From: Ovis canadensis | Lineage: Eukaryota; Chordata; Mammalia; Artiodactyla; Bovidae | Length of the DNA: 64,000 nucleotides | NCBI RefSeq assembly: GCF_042477335.2 | Contig: NC_091247.1 | Location: 890,501-954,500 of the forward strand | Direction of reading: 5' to 3' | The notes under the pieces: generated by a model | Seen by the model: only the letters and a program-made list of their open reading frames with translations | Told to the model about the DNA's origin: nothing | Database searches by the model: none | Shown: piece by piece, positions 12,075 to 24,000 of the stretch | Layout of the letters: every line of letters starts with the position of its first letter | Position numbering within the stretch: position 1 is the first letter of the stretch | Translations under genes and position numbers: made by a program

Positions 12075-12572
12075 GCTCTGCCCGTGGAGGGGGGGAAGGG
12101 GAGGGTGGCTGGGGAGCTGAACACGTGGGTAGAGGGCTGGGTGTTGAAATCAAACCACTGGCATCCGACCCGACCCCCATAGGCAACGGCCGGGCAGACG
12201 TGGAGGCTGGGGTGGGGGACTGGGAAGCAGGGCTCGTCTGGGCAGCCTGCCTGGAGGAGGCTGCTGGACATTGGAACCACTCTGTGGAGGCAGAGGCGAG
12301 AGCAGGGAGGGAGGGAGGGAGTACGGGGTGCTGAGGTCCGTCAGGTGGACGGCCACACAGGCCCTCCGTCCCCACCTCGATCATATCTGAGAGGAGCGGG
12401 GGCTGAGAGAGGCTGGAGGCAGGGCCCTTGGGGGTGCAGACATGCCCCCTGAGGTCTGTGGGGGCAAAAGCCGGGCCCCTGACCCAGAGCTGGGGTCTCT
12501 TTGTCCCGGATGTGCAGTCTGGAGCCCGGCGTGCCACCCAGCCTGCTGTGCCCTGGGGAGGGGACACCGACC

Positions 12573-12578
12573 AATAAA
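12573..12578 (+). terminator. FUT7 polyadenylation signal AATAAA
   Basis: A canonical AATAAA lies about 500 bp after the FUT7 stop codon, on the same strand, and is the only one before the ABCA2 promoter. Confidence 0.75.
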
Positions 12579-14149
12579 GACACGAGCAGAGGACGCGTGG
12601 GCTCTGCCTCCCCCGCGCCCCCACCACCCGGGCCTCCTGTCCTGGCCGGATCCTGCCCCCTGCCCCCCAGGCTCGTCCTCCCGGCCTCCATCGCCGCACG
12701 GAAAGGCTCTGCAGCAGAGAGCCCGCCCTGACGGCCCCCAGCCCGAAAGGCCCAGGGGCGGGGAGCAGAGGCCCAGCTCAGAAATGCGGCTGGGGGACGT
12801 GTGCAAGGCGCCCTGGGACTTCATTCTCAGGCTGCGGGCATCCAGGGTGGGACGAGGCCCGGTTAGATGTGGGCACCCTGTCACTGGGGGCAGCGTGGGC
12901 ATGGGGGAGCACCAGGTCCCTGCTGCACCAGGGGGCCCTGGTGTGCAGGGGAGGGGGGGTGGGGGCTGGCGCTGAGCCTCTGGGTGGCGCTGCCGGGGCC
13001 CCAGGTGGGTGGGAGGCAGGTGGATGCAGGAAGCCGCTGCCCTCCCCCTGGGCAGTGGCTTCCTGTCCTGACCTAGCCCCACGCTCTGACAGAGAAGGAA
13101 GTGTTCTCAGGCTGCGGGTGGAGGGAGGGGAGGAGGGGGGCAGGAGAGGGGGATGGATCCCCACCCTCTCCTGCCTGGCGCTCAGGTTAGAGCCTTCTCT
13201 GTGTAGCGCAGACTCAATACCACTTGCTTTGCCCCTCCCATTCACCAATTGGGAAACTGAGGTTAGGAGGAGCCCAGAGAAGTGCAAGGCAGGAGGCTTC
13301 TTGCAGCAGGGGCGGGCCTGCCCTCCGCTGGCCTCCCTGGGAATGGGCCTCTCCACCAGGCTCAGCCCCCGCCAGGCGCTGCCCCAAGCCTGTGGGTGCA
13401 CTGGCCCCAGAGACCCCATACAGAGGCCACAGTCACCTGCACCCACAAGGAGAGAAAGCAGCCCCTCACAGAGGGCGCAGCCTCAGCCTCCCCAGACACC
13501 AGCCTGCCTCGCCTGCACAGAGCGGTTCTCTGGGTCCCTTCTCCCCCTGGCTGAGCCCAGGGAGCTGCAGCCCCCACGGAGCACAGCCAGGGCCGCCCTG
13601 CCACGTGGTCACCGAGCGGCTCACTCACAAGGAGCGCGGGGAACTCTTACAGGGGAAGGACAGCCGCCCTGCTGCCCTTCTCGCCCCCCAAGGTGCAGGT
13701 GGGGCTGCCCCCAGTCTGGCAGGAAAGCCAGCTTTTTGAGCCTTTAGAGACATGCCCGCCCTGCACAGATAGGACCCGCATCCGAGGCTGCGCGCCCCCT
13801 CCCCAGGTATGGGTGACTGTCCCCCTCCAGCCCCCGAGCGCCCCACGCGCTGGGATCTGGCTCTCAGGTTCAGATGAAATTCCTGCCATCGTCAGGCAGC
13901 CAGAGGTGGGGACCTGGTGGGGGGCGAGCAGCCCCCAGCATCCCCCGGGGGCCACGGGCCAGGGCCAGGGTCGACCTCGGAGCGCCTCTAAGGGAGGACT
14001 GTTCCAGGGGGCCGGGGCGCTGCGCCTCGGCTCGGCGCCCCTGGGAGAAGAGCGCCCTGGGACTGAGTCGGGGTCTCGGCGCACGTCTGGCCCTTGTACG
14101 CACCACCTCAACGCCTAGCGGGAGGCGGGCAGCCAGAAAGCCTCTCGCG
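12579..14149. other. FUT7-ABCA2 intergenic region
   Basis: About 1.6 kb without a recognisable gene. Human annotation has a poorly conserved short open frame (C9orf139) between these genes, but nothing here supports an equivalent. It contains a MIR-like fragment at about 13225-13275. Confidence 0.5.
13225..13275 (+). repeat. MIR-like SINE fragment
   Basis: The stretch cattcaccaattgggaaact followed by gaggttaggagg resembles the diagnostic MIR core (a cattttacagatgagaaact-like motif). It is short and diverged, as expected for an ancient mammalian SINE. Confidence 0.4.
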
Positions 14150-14850
14150 GCGGGTCAGAGCTCCGGGAACCGCCCAAACGCCGGCGGGCAGGCAACCCGG
14201 GTCGGGCGGCGTGCGGAGGGCACCCGCAGGCCCCTTTAAGCGGGGGCGGTGCGGGCGGGGGGCGGCGCGAGCCGCGGCCGCCGGGGCGGAGCCAGCGCCG
14301 AGCCGGTCCCGGAGGCTCGAGACCCCGCCCCGCGCGGGCGATGCCGAGCGGCGCGGCGGGCGGCTGGGCGCGCAGAGGAGCGGGCGGCGGGGCGCGGCGG
14401 GCGGCGGGCGGCGGGGCGCGCAGAGGAGCAGGCGGCGGGGCGCGCAGAGGAGCGGGCCGCGGCGCGGAGGCGGCGGAGCGCGGCCCCGCCATGGGCTTCC
14501 TGCACCAGCTGCAGCTGCTGCTCTGGAAGAACGTGACGCTGAAGCGCCGGAGCCCGGTGAGCGACCCCCCGCGCCGCGGGCCGGCGGGAGCCGGAGGCTG
14601 CGCGCACCGGGGCCGGCGGCGCGCTCCCCGCGCGCACGTGCGGCGGCCCGGCCGGGCGCGCGCGGACCCCAGGCGGGCGGGGCGGCGGGTGGTCGCCCCT
14701 TCCACGCCTGCCCTCGCCCCGGCCTCCGGAGAGGGGGCTCGGCTGTACCCGGCCCGCCGCCCGCGTCCGCTGACATTCGTGGAGCTCGGCTGAGTCACGG
14801 GGCGGGCGCCCTCCGCAGCGCGCTCTCCCGGGCCAGCCTCAGGGCTGGAA
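14150..14850. promoter_or_regulatory. ABCA2 CpG-island promoter
   Basis: Extremely CpG-dense sequence surrounds the ABCA2 start codon at 14491. It contains GC boxes near 14240-14290 and no clear TATA. A repeat-rich 5' leader (14370-14465) lies immediately before the start codon. Confidence 0.7.
14370..14465 (+). repeat. GC-rich tandem repeat in the ABCA2 5' leader
   Basis: Imperfect direct repeats built on GCGCAGAGGAGCGGGCGGCG occur about three times within 100 bp of the start codon, separated by GGGCGGC runs. They would make the 5' UTR highly structured if transcribed. Confidence 0.75.
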
Positions 14851-17800
14851 GGTGGCCCGGGCCCCTGGGGGAGCGGGAGGCCCTGCTTCCCCCGGCAGAG
14901 GACCGGCTGGAGGTCTGGGTCCGGCTCAGAGGCGCTGCGGTCTCTGGGCCCAGCCCTGGCGCCCCTGCAGGGACCCTATCCCTCCTCCGGGCGCAGCCCT
15001 CTGTCCTTGGACAGGCGCCTCTCCTCGCGCACATCCACCGGCCCTCGCTCACGGGCTCGCGCCGCGTCCTCGCTGTGCCTGCCTCGGCCACCCAGGCCCT
15101 GCTGCACCCTTTTGTCCTTTGGGGCCCTCCTCCCTGAAGCGCTCCACTCTCTGCTCCCCCAACCCGGCCTCCCCCCACCCCTCCGCCCCGGGACTGGGTC
15201 CTGTGACTACCGTGCTCCCCAGCTCTCTGCCCTGTGCTTGAGGGTGCAGGGCACAGCAGCTGTCAGGGGCTGAAGCGCCAGTGAGGAGAGGGGCTGGGGC
15301 GGTATGGGTGTCATCACTGCCACTGCTCCAGCCTTGGGAAGGGAAGGGGCATCTGCTGGCCTGCCCAGCTGGCACCAGCCACATCGCAGCGAGGCCTGGG
15401 CAGCTCGGGTTCTTGACAGGACACGGGATTTTCCAGGATGGGGCTCAGGGCAGGTTGGGGTCTGGAGATGGAACCTGAGGTGGAGGCATCCTCTCGCCCC
15501 TCTGGAGTTTGGGGGCTCCTGTCCCACCTGGCCCCAGGGCCCCTTGAGCCGACCTGCTCCTGCCTGGGCCCCTCCCTGAGAGGGGTTTCAAAGTGCACCG
15601 TGGGAAACCCAGACCTGCAGATGGGCAGGGTAGCCGTCATCACCCTGGCCTGGCAGGATTCCCCTGGGCACCTGGCCCTGGCAGGGAGCCAGGCTTGTGT
15701 TCGCTCGCTGCCCGTGGCGCCCGGGGCTGGCTGGCGCTGGGCTCGTGGGTCAGACCTGCAGCCTCTGGTGCTGCCTCCTCCGCTGCAGGGTTTGGGTCAC
15801 CGGGGCCAGCAGGGCGGGGCCCTGGGGAGGGATTGAGACTGGACGTGGGCATGCGTCAGTGTCAGCCCTCGAGTTCCTGGCAGGGAGGATGGGAGCTGGG
15901 AGCAGAGGCTCCCGTGAGGGCCCCAGCATCTCCTGGGGACCCCAAGGCTCAGGGAAGTGGGCACCTGGCAAGCAGGGGGCAGCTGCCCACTGACCTACAC
16001 CCGGGAGTAGCCCCCGCATGTCAGGTTGGGCCTCCCCAGAGCCTTCCTTGCCCTGCCCCATGGTGCCCCCAGGCATGGCTGAGCTTGTGGAGGTCCTCGG
16101 CTGTGGCCACAGCACAGCAGGAATTCCTCCAGGGTGGCTGAGGCCTCGCTGGGCTCACGCCAGGGGCTGGGGCAGGCTAGGTGGCGGGCACACTCCTCCA
16201 CTTTTCTGGGAGGGTCTTGGGCGTCACAGTCGGCTCCCTGGACTTGGCCAGCAGAGGGTCTGCCTGCGTGCTGCACGCCTCACCGAGGGTGCATATGTGC
16301 CCTGGGGGAAGCCTGGTCTGGGGGGTCGGAACCAAGGATCTCTGTGCCCGGCTTACTCCATCTTCCCAAGCTTTGCGCCTCGGTTTCTCCATCTGTCGGT
16401 GTGGACCTTGGTCTGGATACCGGTCTGTCCTGGGGCTTCTGGCTGCTCCTGGTGGGAGGACCAGGTCCCTGGAGTCGGGGGCAGCGCCTCGGTCCTCAGG
16501 CCTCACCTGTTCTCTTCTGGACTCAGCGGGAGGGGCCTGGAGGGGACACACGGCCGCTGGGTGGGGCACCCAGGTGGGGCTGACCCTGCACTGCCTGCCG
16601 TAACCAGATGCCCCTCTGGCCACCCGCCCGCCAAGCAGGCCTCCCTCCTCCCAGCAGCTCCTGTGCGGCCGTTGCTATAGCAATGAGGAGGCAGCGGGCC
16701 TGTTGCTGCAGTTACTCGCGGAGGTGCCCGGAGGCAGGGCGGGGGTGGGTGGGGCCGGCTCAGCGGCCGTGACCCCAGCCACTCGGTGTGCACACGGCAG
16801 GCACCTGTCCTGGTCCACATGCCTCCCGGGCTGGCCCCGGGCTGGCTGCTGGCTCAGGGCGGGGGTGGAGGCTGGCACGGGCTGGGGCGGGCGTGGGGCG
16901 CAGACACATGGCAGGGTGTTCCACACCACAGAGCCCTATTGTCAGCCCAGTAAACACAGCAGCATCTGGCCCCGCCCTGGGGGACCAGGGCTTGGGCCCT
17001 GGGCCAGAGAGAGCGCCGCTGGGTCAGCACTCTGAAGTCAGTTTGGGATGGGGGTGAGGCTGAAGGCACCTTGGTGCCTCTGCAGAAGCTTAGTAGGGGT
17101 AGGGGTCAGGACGTGCCCTCGGGTGGGCCAGGGGCCCCCAAAGAGCAGCCAGCCCAAGGTCCGCCTCCCCCTTCCATGGTGCCCTCCCTGAGCCAGGAGG
17201 GGTGCAGGCGGGAATGGAGGAAAGTCTGGACCCCGGGCACTTCTTTACCGCTCCAGGCAGGTCCCAGCAGGGCTCACCTCGGTGCTCAGCCTGCAGCCGA
17301 GTTGCGCTGGGAACCCTGATCAGAGGCCCCAGGCAGGCAGGGCCGCGCCCACCCGAGCCACCTGGGGGGTGGGGTGGGCCAGGGCAGGAGGCACCTGCGT
17401 CTCAGGGTCGAGGGGGGCTGTCAGACCCCTGACCAGGTCTTCCCGGAGGCTCAGGGCCCAGGGCTACAGCCAGGCCCTCCACCGACCCAGGCCTCATCTT
17501 CTTAGGCCTTTGCGGGGGCGGGGGGGTGGGGGTGGAGATTGATGGCACTACAGCTGCAGGGAGGAGGGCTGACTCCGGGGACGGTGGGAGTCACAGCCCA
17601 GAGCAGACACTGCTGGATCCTCTGAGACCTTGCCCAGGCAGCCCTGCAGGCAGGCAAGGAGCTGGGCGGTGCGTGGGTCAGCGTGGACCGCCCGCTGCCT
17701 GATTCGCCCCTGCCAGCCTCCAGCGAGGCGCACCTGGACTGGGTGTGGGGACCCGGCTCGCTTGAGCCAGAGAACGCTGACCCTCTTCCCTCAAAGAGGC

Positions 17801-18086
17801 TCCGGAAGGGAGGGGCTGCGATTTCCGTGGGCTCGGGAGGCCTGGGTGGACCTGTGGCCCATGGCGGGCCATGCAGGGTTTGGTGGGGCTGGGCTGGCCC
17901 TGGGAGGGGTGGGTGTCTGTGAGGGAGAGGAGGGTTTGGGTGTGTCCTGTCCAGCGCTGGGCAGGTGGCCTCACTCCGCCCGCCCTTTCCAGTGGGTCTT
18001 GGCCTTCGAGATCTTCATCCCGCTCGTCCTGTTTTTCATCCTGCTGGGGCTTCGGCAGAAGAAGCCCACCATCTCTGTGAAGGAAG
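14491..18086 (+). other. ABCA2: ABCA2 exons 1-2: N-terminus and first transmembrane helix
   Basis: Exon 1 is 14491-14556 (22 codons, [20 protein letters not shown] then SP). Exon 2 is 17993-18086 and encodes [20 protein letters not shown], the first membrane helix, followed by [11 protein letters not shown]. The 3.4-kb intron 1 between them includes a reverse MIR-like fragment near 16365-16410 (tttgcgcctcggtttctcca) and otherwise no feature I can support. Confidence 0.95.
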
Positions 18087-21000
18087 GTGAGGGGCTCCTG
18101 GGGGCCCGGCCGGGAGGGGCGGGCAGGCGGCCCTCACGGCGTCTCGCACACTCGTCGGCGTGCACACAGCTGCTCCCGGCACAGGGGTGCCTGTCCCCCG
18201 GCGCGGTCCCATGCCCCGCGCCTGGCCGGGCTGGGGTGCCCGCGGCGCTGGGCCTCACTGTCTCCTCTGTTCTGTTCTGCCCCTCCTCCCCGCCCTGCAT
18301 GGTCTCTGTCCTCCTCCCGGGCCTGCACGCAGTCTGTAAGTGCGCGGTCGCCCCCCCAGCTGGCCCGGACGTCCTCGGGAGCCCTGCGGGGCCTCCTGGT
18401 GAAGCTTGCGCCCTCCCCCGCCCCTCGCTTGCACTAACGGCGTCTCCTGGCCAGCTGGGTCCTGCAGGGCCCCTGCCTGCTGTCAGGAACAGCAGGCTTG
18501 GTGGGGTGGGGGTGGGGTGGTGGGAGGTCAAGGCTGGAGCCCCTGGACCTCAGTGGCTCCCCAGTCAGGCTCCCCGGTGTCATCCAGGGTGGGGTCGCCT
18601 GGCCCTGCTGTGCAGGGCTGCAGCACCTGGCCGCTGTCCACTCAGACCTAGTGGGCTCCTGCGTTCACTCTACTAACCAGCTGGCCAGAGAGGTCAGAGG
18701 TCACTGCCCAGTAGGGGCCCCCTGTGCTCCTGATCCCTGGGGGCAGTGCTGCCTCCTGTTCTTAGGGAAGCAGTCAGCGCGCTGGCCTTGGCTGGTGGAG
18801 GGAAGAGGGGCGCTCTGGCAGTTGTGGGGAAGGGATGGTGAGATGCCCTTTGACCTCTGACCTGCCGGGGTCATCTGCACTAGAACACTCAGCCGTCTGT
18901 TTCCCGTCTGCTGCCTGCAGCTGCTTTTCTTCCTGACTCTCTCTAAATCTCTCTTCTCGGCCTCTGTCTCTTCCCCTCCCCACCGACCGCGCCCCTCCCC
19001 GGCCCTGGGCCCTCTCGCCTGCCCCTCAGCTTTCTACACGGCGGCGCCCCTCACCTCCGCCGGCATCCTGCCGGTCATGCAGTCGCTGTGCCCCGACGGC
19101 CAGCGGGACGAGTTCGGCTTCCTTCAGTATGCCAACTCCACGTGAGTGCCCCGCCCCCGGCGGCCCCGCCCCCGGGCCTGGGCCCCGCCCCGCCCGGCTG
19201 CCCCGCCCCCGGCTGCCCCGCCCCGGGCCTGGCGGCCTGCTGGTGACGGCCAGTGGTGCTTCAGGGTCACACAGCTGCTGGAGCGCCTCAACCGCGTGGT
19301 GGAGGAGGGCAACCTGTTTGACCCGGCGAGGCCCAGCCTGGGCTCGGAGCTGGAGGCGCTGCGCCAGCACCTGGAGGCCCTCAGCGCCAGCCCGGACCCC
19401 TGGGACAGCCGCGCAGCCCGACCTGCAGGTGTGCCCGGGGGGCGGAGCGGTGCCCGAGCCCGCGGTCAGCGGTCAGCGGGGTTTGAAGCCGGGCTCGGGC
19501 GCTTCCTGCCGCGGGCTCCACGCCCACACCCCTGCCCGGCGCTCGCCAGGAGCCTGCTGCCCGTCACTGTGGCCAGCCACAGTGGGAGCTGCTGGGAGCT
19601 CAGCTCCGAGGCCCTTTGGGGCTCTCTGGCCGGCCTTCAGCCCTGTCTTTCTGCCTGTCCAGTGTCCTCCTTCTCTCTGGACTCGGTGGCCAGGGACCCT
19701 CGGGAGCTGTGGCGCTTCCTGACACAGAACCTGTCACTGCCCGATAGCGCGGCCCGGGCTCTGCTGGCTGCCCAGGTGGACCTGCCCGAGGTGAGGGCCG
19801 GGAGCCTCAGTGGGGCGCCTGTGTCTGCTCCTGGGAGCCCCCTGCCCTGGTCCTCCGCTGGCTCCCATGGGGGTGCAGGGCTGGAGCCCCAGCAGCTGAT
19901 CCATGACCCCGTCACGCTCAGGTCTATCGCCTGCTTTTTGGCCCTTCGCCTGGCTTGGACGGGGGTTCAGGGCCGCCCAGGAATCAGCAGCCCCTGTTCC
20001 AGATGGAGGTGAGGGGCACACGCTGCCTGCTTCTGGGTGGGTGAAGAGAGGGCTCCCATTGAGGGTGAGGGGGTCCCCAGGAGTTGGTGGTTGTCCCAGG
20101 GAGGCAGGGTGGGAATGCGTCCCTCTCCCTCCCTCTGCCCCCACTTGCTGTTGCAGGACCTGGGTGATCTCGGACCCGGCCCGCTGGGTGGGGCAGGGTA
20201 AGGCCCTGGGCCCTGTGGGCCAGGCCTTTGGTATCCTCTTGGCTGAGGCTCCTTTCAGCCATTCCTCTGCACCCTGTCCCCAGGAGCTGCTGCTGGCTCC
20301 TGCCCTCCTGGAGCAGCTCACGTGCATGCCAGGCTCCAGGGAGCTGGGCCGGGTCCTCACTGTACCCCGGGGTCAGCAGACAGCGCTGCAGGGATACCGG
20401 GATGCGGTCTGCAGAGGGCAGGCTGCGGCACGTGCTCACCGTTTCTCGGGGCTGGCTGCTGAGCTCCGGAACCAACTGGATGCAGCCAAGATTGCCCAGC
20501 AGGTGAGGCCTGCCTGCCAGGCGGCCTGCAGATCTGGCACCTGGGCGGGGGGGTGGGGGTGTGCCAGGACTCCTCGGCGTCGCCGGGAGCGCCTGGGCCC
20601 GGGGCTCTGCTTGGCTGTCCTTGGGTCCCCTGCCTGGGCCTTCGATCCAGTCTGTCTCCCCGCCCCTGGTCGGCGCTCCTTGACCCCCAGGCTGCTCCCC
20701 TGCTTGCCTCCTGTGTCTCCTGCGGGTGTCCTCCCCGTTCCACGCTGACCTCAGCCTCCCGTGCAGAGCAGCCCCCAGACCCTGGGCCTGCGTCTGCCTA
20801 CTCACCCCGTTTCCCCTCAGCTGGGCCTGGACGCCCCTAGTGGCTCTGCTGCCCCACAGCAGCTACCACCCCCACCGCGGCTGCAGGCGCTCCTGGAGGA
20901 CCTGCTGGACGCCCAGAAGGTCCTGCGGGACGTGGATGTCCTCTCAGCCCTTGCCCTGCTGCTGCCTCAGGGCGCCTGCGCAGGCCGGGCTCCTGGGCCC

Positions 21001-24000
21001 GCAGCCAGCGGCCCTGGTGGGGTGGCCAACAGCACCGGGGCTGGGGCGGGCCCCAGCTCCAACAGCACGGCTGAGGAGGGGGCCCCGTCCGCTGCAGCCC
21101 CGGCCCCCTCGGACGCGCTGCAGGGCCAGTGCTCCGCTTTCGTGCAGCTCTGGGCCGGCCTGCAGCCCATCCTGTGTGGCAACAACCGGTAGGTGGGTGG
21201 CAGGGGCAGGGTGAGGAGGCTGGGGGTTGCTGGGCCTGCCCCCAGGTCTGGCTCTGATGCCCCCTCCCTGGTCCCGGTCCATGGACCCCTACTCCATGCC
21301 AATCGTTTGATGCCTGCACCCGCTTGGAAGCCCCACGCCCACCCCTCCCTGCCGATGCCCCGTCCCACGTCGAGTCTCACCTGCTTGCCCCAGCACCATC
21401 GAGCCCGAGGCGCTGCGAAGGGGCAACATGAGCTCCCTGGGCTTCACGAGCAAGGAGCAGCGGAACCTGGGCCTCCTCGTGCACCTCATGACCAGCAACC
21501 CCAAGATCCTGTACGCGCCCGCGGGCTCTGAGGCAGACCGTGTCATCCTCAAGGTGTGTGCTTCAGGCTGCCCGTGTCCTCTGGGGCAGGAACTGAGGGA
21601 GCTGGGCAGAGGGTTCTGCAGGCTGGGGACGCCAGTGGTGGTGGGGGGGGGTGGCGGTTGGTAGAATTGGCACAAGAGGGGTGCAGCCCTGGCTCTTGAG
21701 AACTCCGGGGCTTGGCTCTCTGGGTGAGGGGACCTGGGAGCAAGTCCTAGGTGCAGGGGCACTTTGAAGGCTGCCTTGAGGATGCCCTGCCTGGCTGGTG
21801 TGGCAAAGCGTCCTGGCTGGCTGAGCACAGCCAGGGCTGGGCAGCACTGGTGAGGACAGAGGGGGGGCTGCAGGCAGAAACCCTCCAGAGCATTGCCCGG
21901 GTGAGATTTGGGCAGGGCAGCTACGTGGTTTGGGACCAGCTGAGAGCACGTGTCCGTGGCCCTCCCAGGTTGCAGTCTGGAAGAAGTAGAAACCGGGGCT
22001 GGAGATGGCCCAGGAAGGGGAGGGGCTGTGGAGGGGGTCCCTAGGATGAGCATGGGGGGAGATGAGGGCCAAGTGTCAGGGCCACTTGGGACATATGTGG
22101 AGGGGTCCCACAAAGGGGCAGGGAGTGGGGAGGCTGTGCTTTCCTGGGAGCCGGGCAGAGGGGGTCTCAGGGGAGGCGCTGAGCAGAGGCCTGGGAGGGA
22201 AGGCCTTGGAGCTTCCAGGGGCCATCTGGCCAGACCTAGATTGGTGGTTGGTGGGGCTGGCCAGTGGGTGGCCTCCAGCCAGGGAGCGAGGTAAGGAGAA
22301 CCCCCCTTGCTGGCTGGGGTCCTTCCATGAGCGCCATGCTCTGCCCTCACGCTCTGCAGGCCAATGAGACCTTCGCCCTTGTTGGCAACGTGACTCACTA
22401 CGCCCAGGTGTGGCTCAACATCTCAGCGGAGATCCGCAGCTACCTGGAGCAGGGAAGGCTGCAGCAACACCTGCGCTGGCTGCAGCAGGTGCTGGGGGGC
22501 GGGGCTGGGCTGGGTGTGGCAGGGGCCCACCTTGGCTAGCCCAGGCCGCCCTCTGAACCGGTCTCCCCCTCCCCCAGTACGTGGCCGAGCTGCGGCAGCA
22601 CCCGGAGGCCCTGAGCCTGTCGCCCGAGGAGCTGCCACCTGCCCTGCGCCAGGACAACTTCTCACTGCCCAACGGCTCGGTCCTCTTGCAGCAGCTGGAC
22701 ACCATCGACAATGCGGCCTGCGGCTGGATCCAGTTCATGTCCAAGGTGGGTGGGTAGGCTCCACGCGGCCCTGCGGGTGCCCCGGCCACCTCTCAGGACA
22801 CTCCTCTCCTAGGTGAGTGTGGACATCTTCAAGGGTTTTCCAGATGAGGAGAGCATTGTCAACTACACCCTTAACCAGGCCTACCAGGATAATGTCACCG
22901 TATTCGCTAGTGAGCCAGCCCCCTGGGCAGGTCCCCAGCGCGGGTCCCCCGCCTCTCCCCTGCCCTAGACCCACCCCTTTATGGTCGGTCACCGGCCCCG
23001 CCCCCAGCCCTCGGCTCCGCCCCCCTCTCCCTTCCTCGGCCCCGCCCCTCATCTCCCCTTCCTCTGCCCCGCCCCTCCTCCTGTCCCAGGTGTGATCTTC
23101 CAGACCCGCAAGGACGGTTCCTTGCCGCCCCACGTGCACTACAAGATCCGCCAGAATTCAAGCTTCACGGAGAAAACCAACGAGATCCGCCGGGCCTACT
23201 GGCGGCCGGGGCCCAACACCGGCGGCCGCTTCTACTTTCTATATGGCTTCGTTTGGATCCAGGGTGAGGGCCGACCTTGGGGCTGCGGGGGGGGGGGGGG
23301 GGGGGTGCGGGGGGGGGGTGCGGGGGGCGGGGCGCGGCCTCCGCTGACCGCCATCCTGTTGCTCCTCCCACCCGCAGACATGATGGAGCGCGCCATCATC
23401 GACACCTTCGTGGGCCACGACGTGGTGGAGCCCGGCAACTACGTGCAGATGTTTCCCTACCCCTGCTACACGCGGGACGAGTGAGTGCAGATGGAGCGCT
23501 GGGCGAGCGCTGGGCCCCCGGTCCGCCGGCCTCCGCCTCACGCCCCTCCCTCCCCCCAGCTTTCTGTTTGTCATCGAGCACATGATGCCTCTCTGCATGG
23601 TGATCTCCTGGGTCTACTCTGTGGCCATGACCATTCAGCACATCGTGGCCGAGAAGGAGCACCGGCTGAAGGAGGTGGGAGGAGGGGGAAGAGGGGAGGG
23701 AGGAGGGGGAAGAGGGGAGGGAGGAGGGGCAGAGGGGAGGGGTGGAGGCGGAGGAGGGGGCGATGGAGACAGGTGAGAGGTGGAGAGGAGTGCCCTGCCG
23801 CCCCACAGGTGATGAAGACCATGGGCCTGAACAATGCGGTGCACTGGGTGGCCTGGTTCATCACGGGCTGCGTGCAGCTCTCCATCTCGGTGACAGCGCT
23901 GACCGCCATACTCAAGTATGGCCAGGTCCTTGCCCACAGCCATGTGCTCATCATCTGGCTCTTCCTGGCCGTCTACGCGGTGGCCACCATCATGTTCTGG

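Noticed and set aside
14094-15137. 347-codon open frame over the ABCA2 promoter
   Set aside because: CpG-island translation; the real ABCA2 start is the 22-codon exon 1 in another frame.
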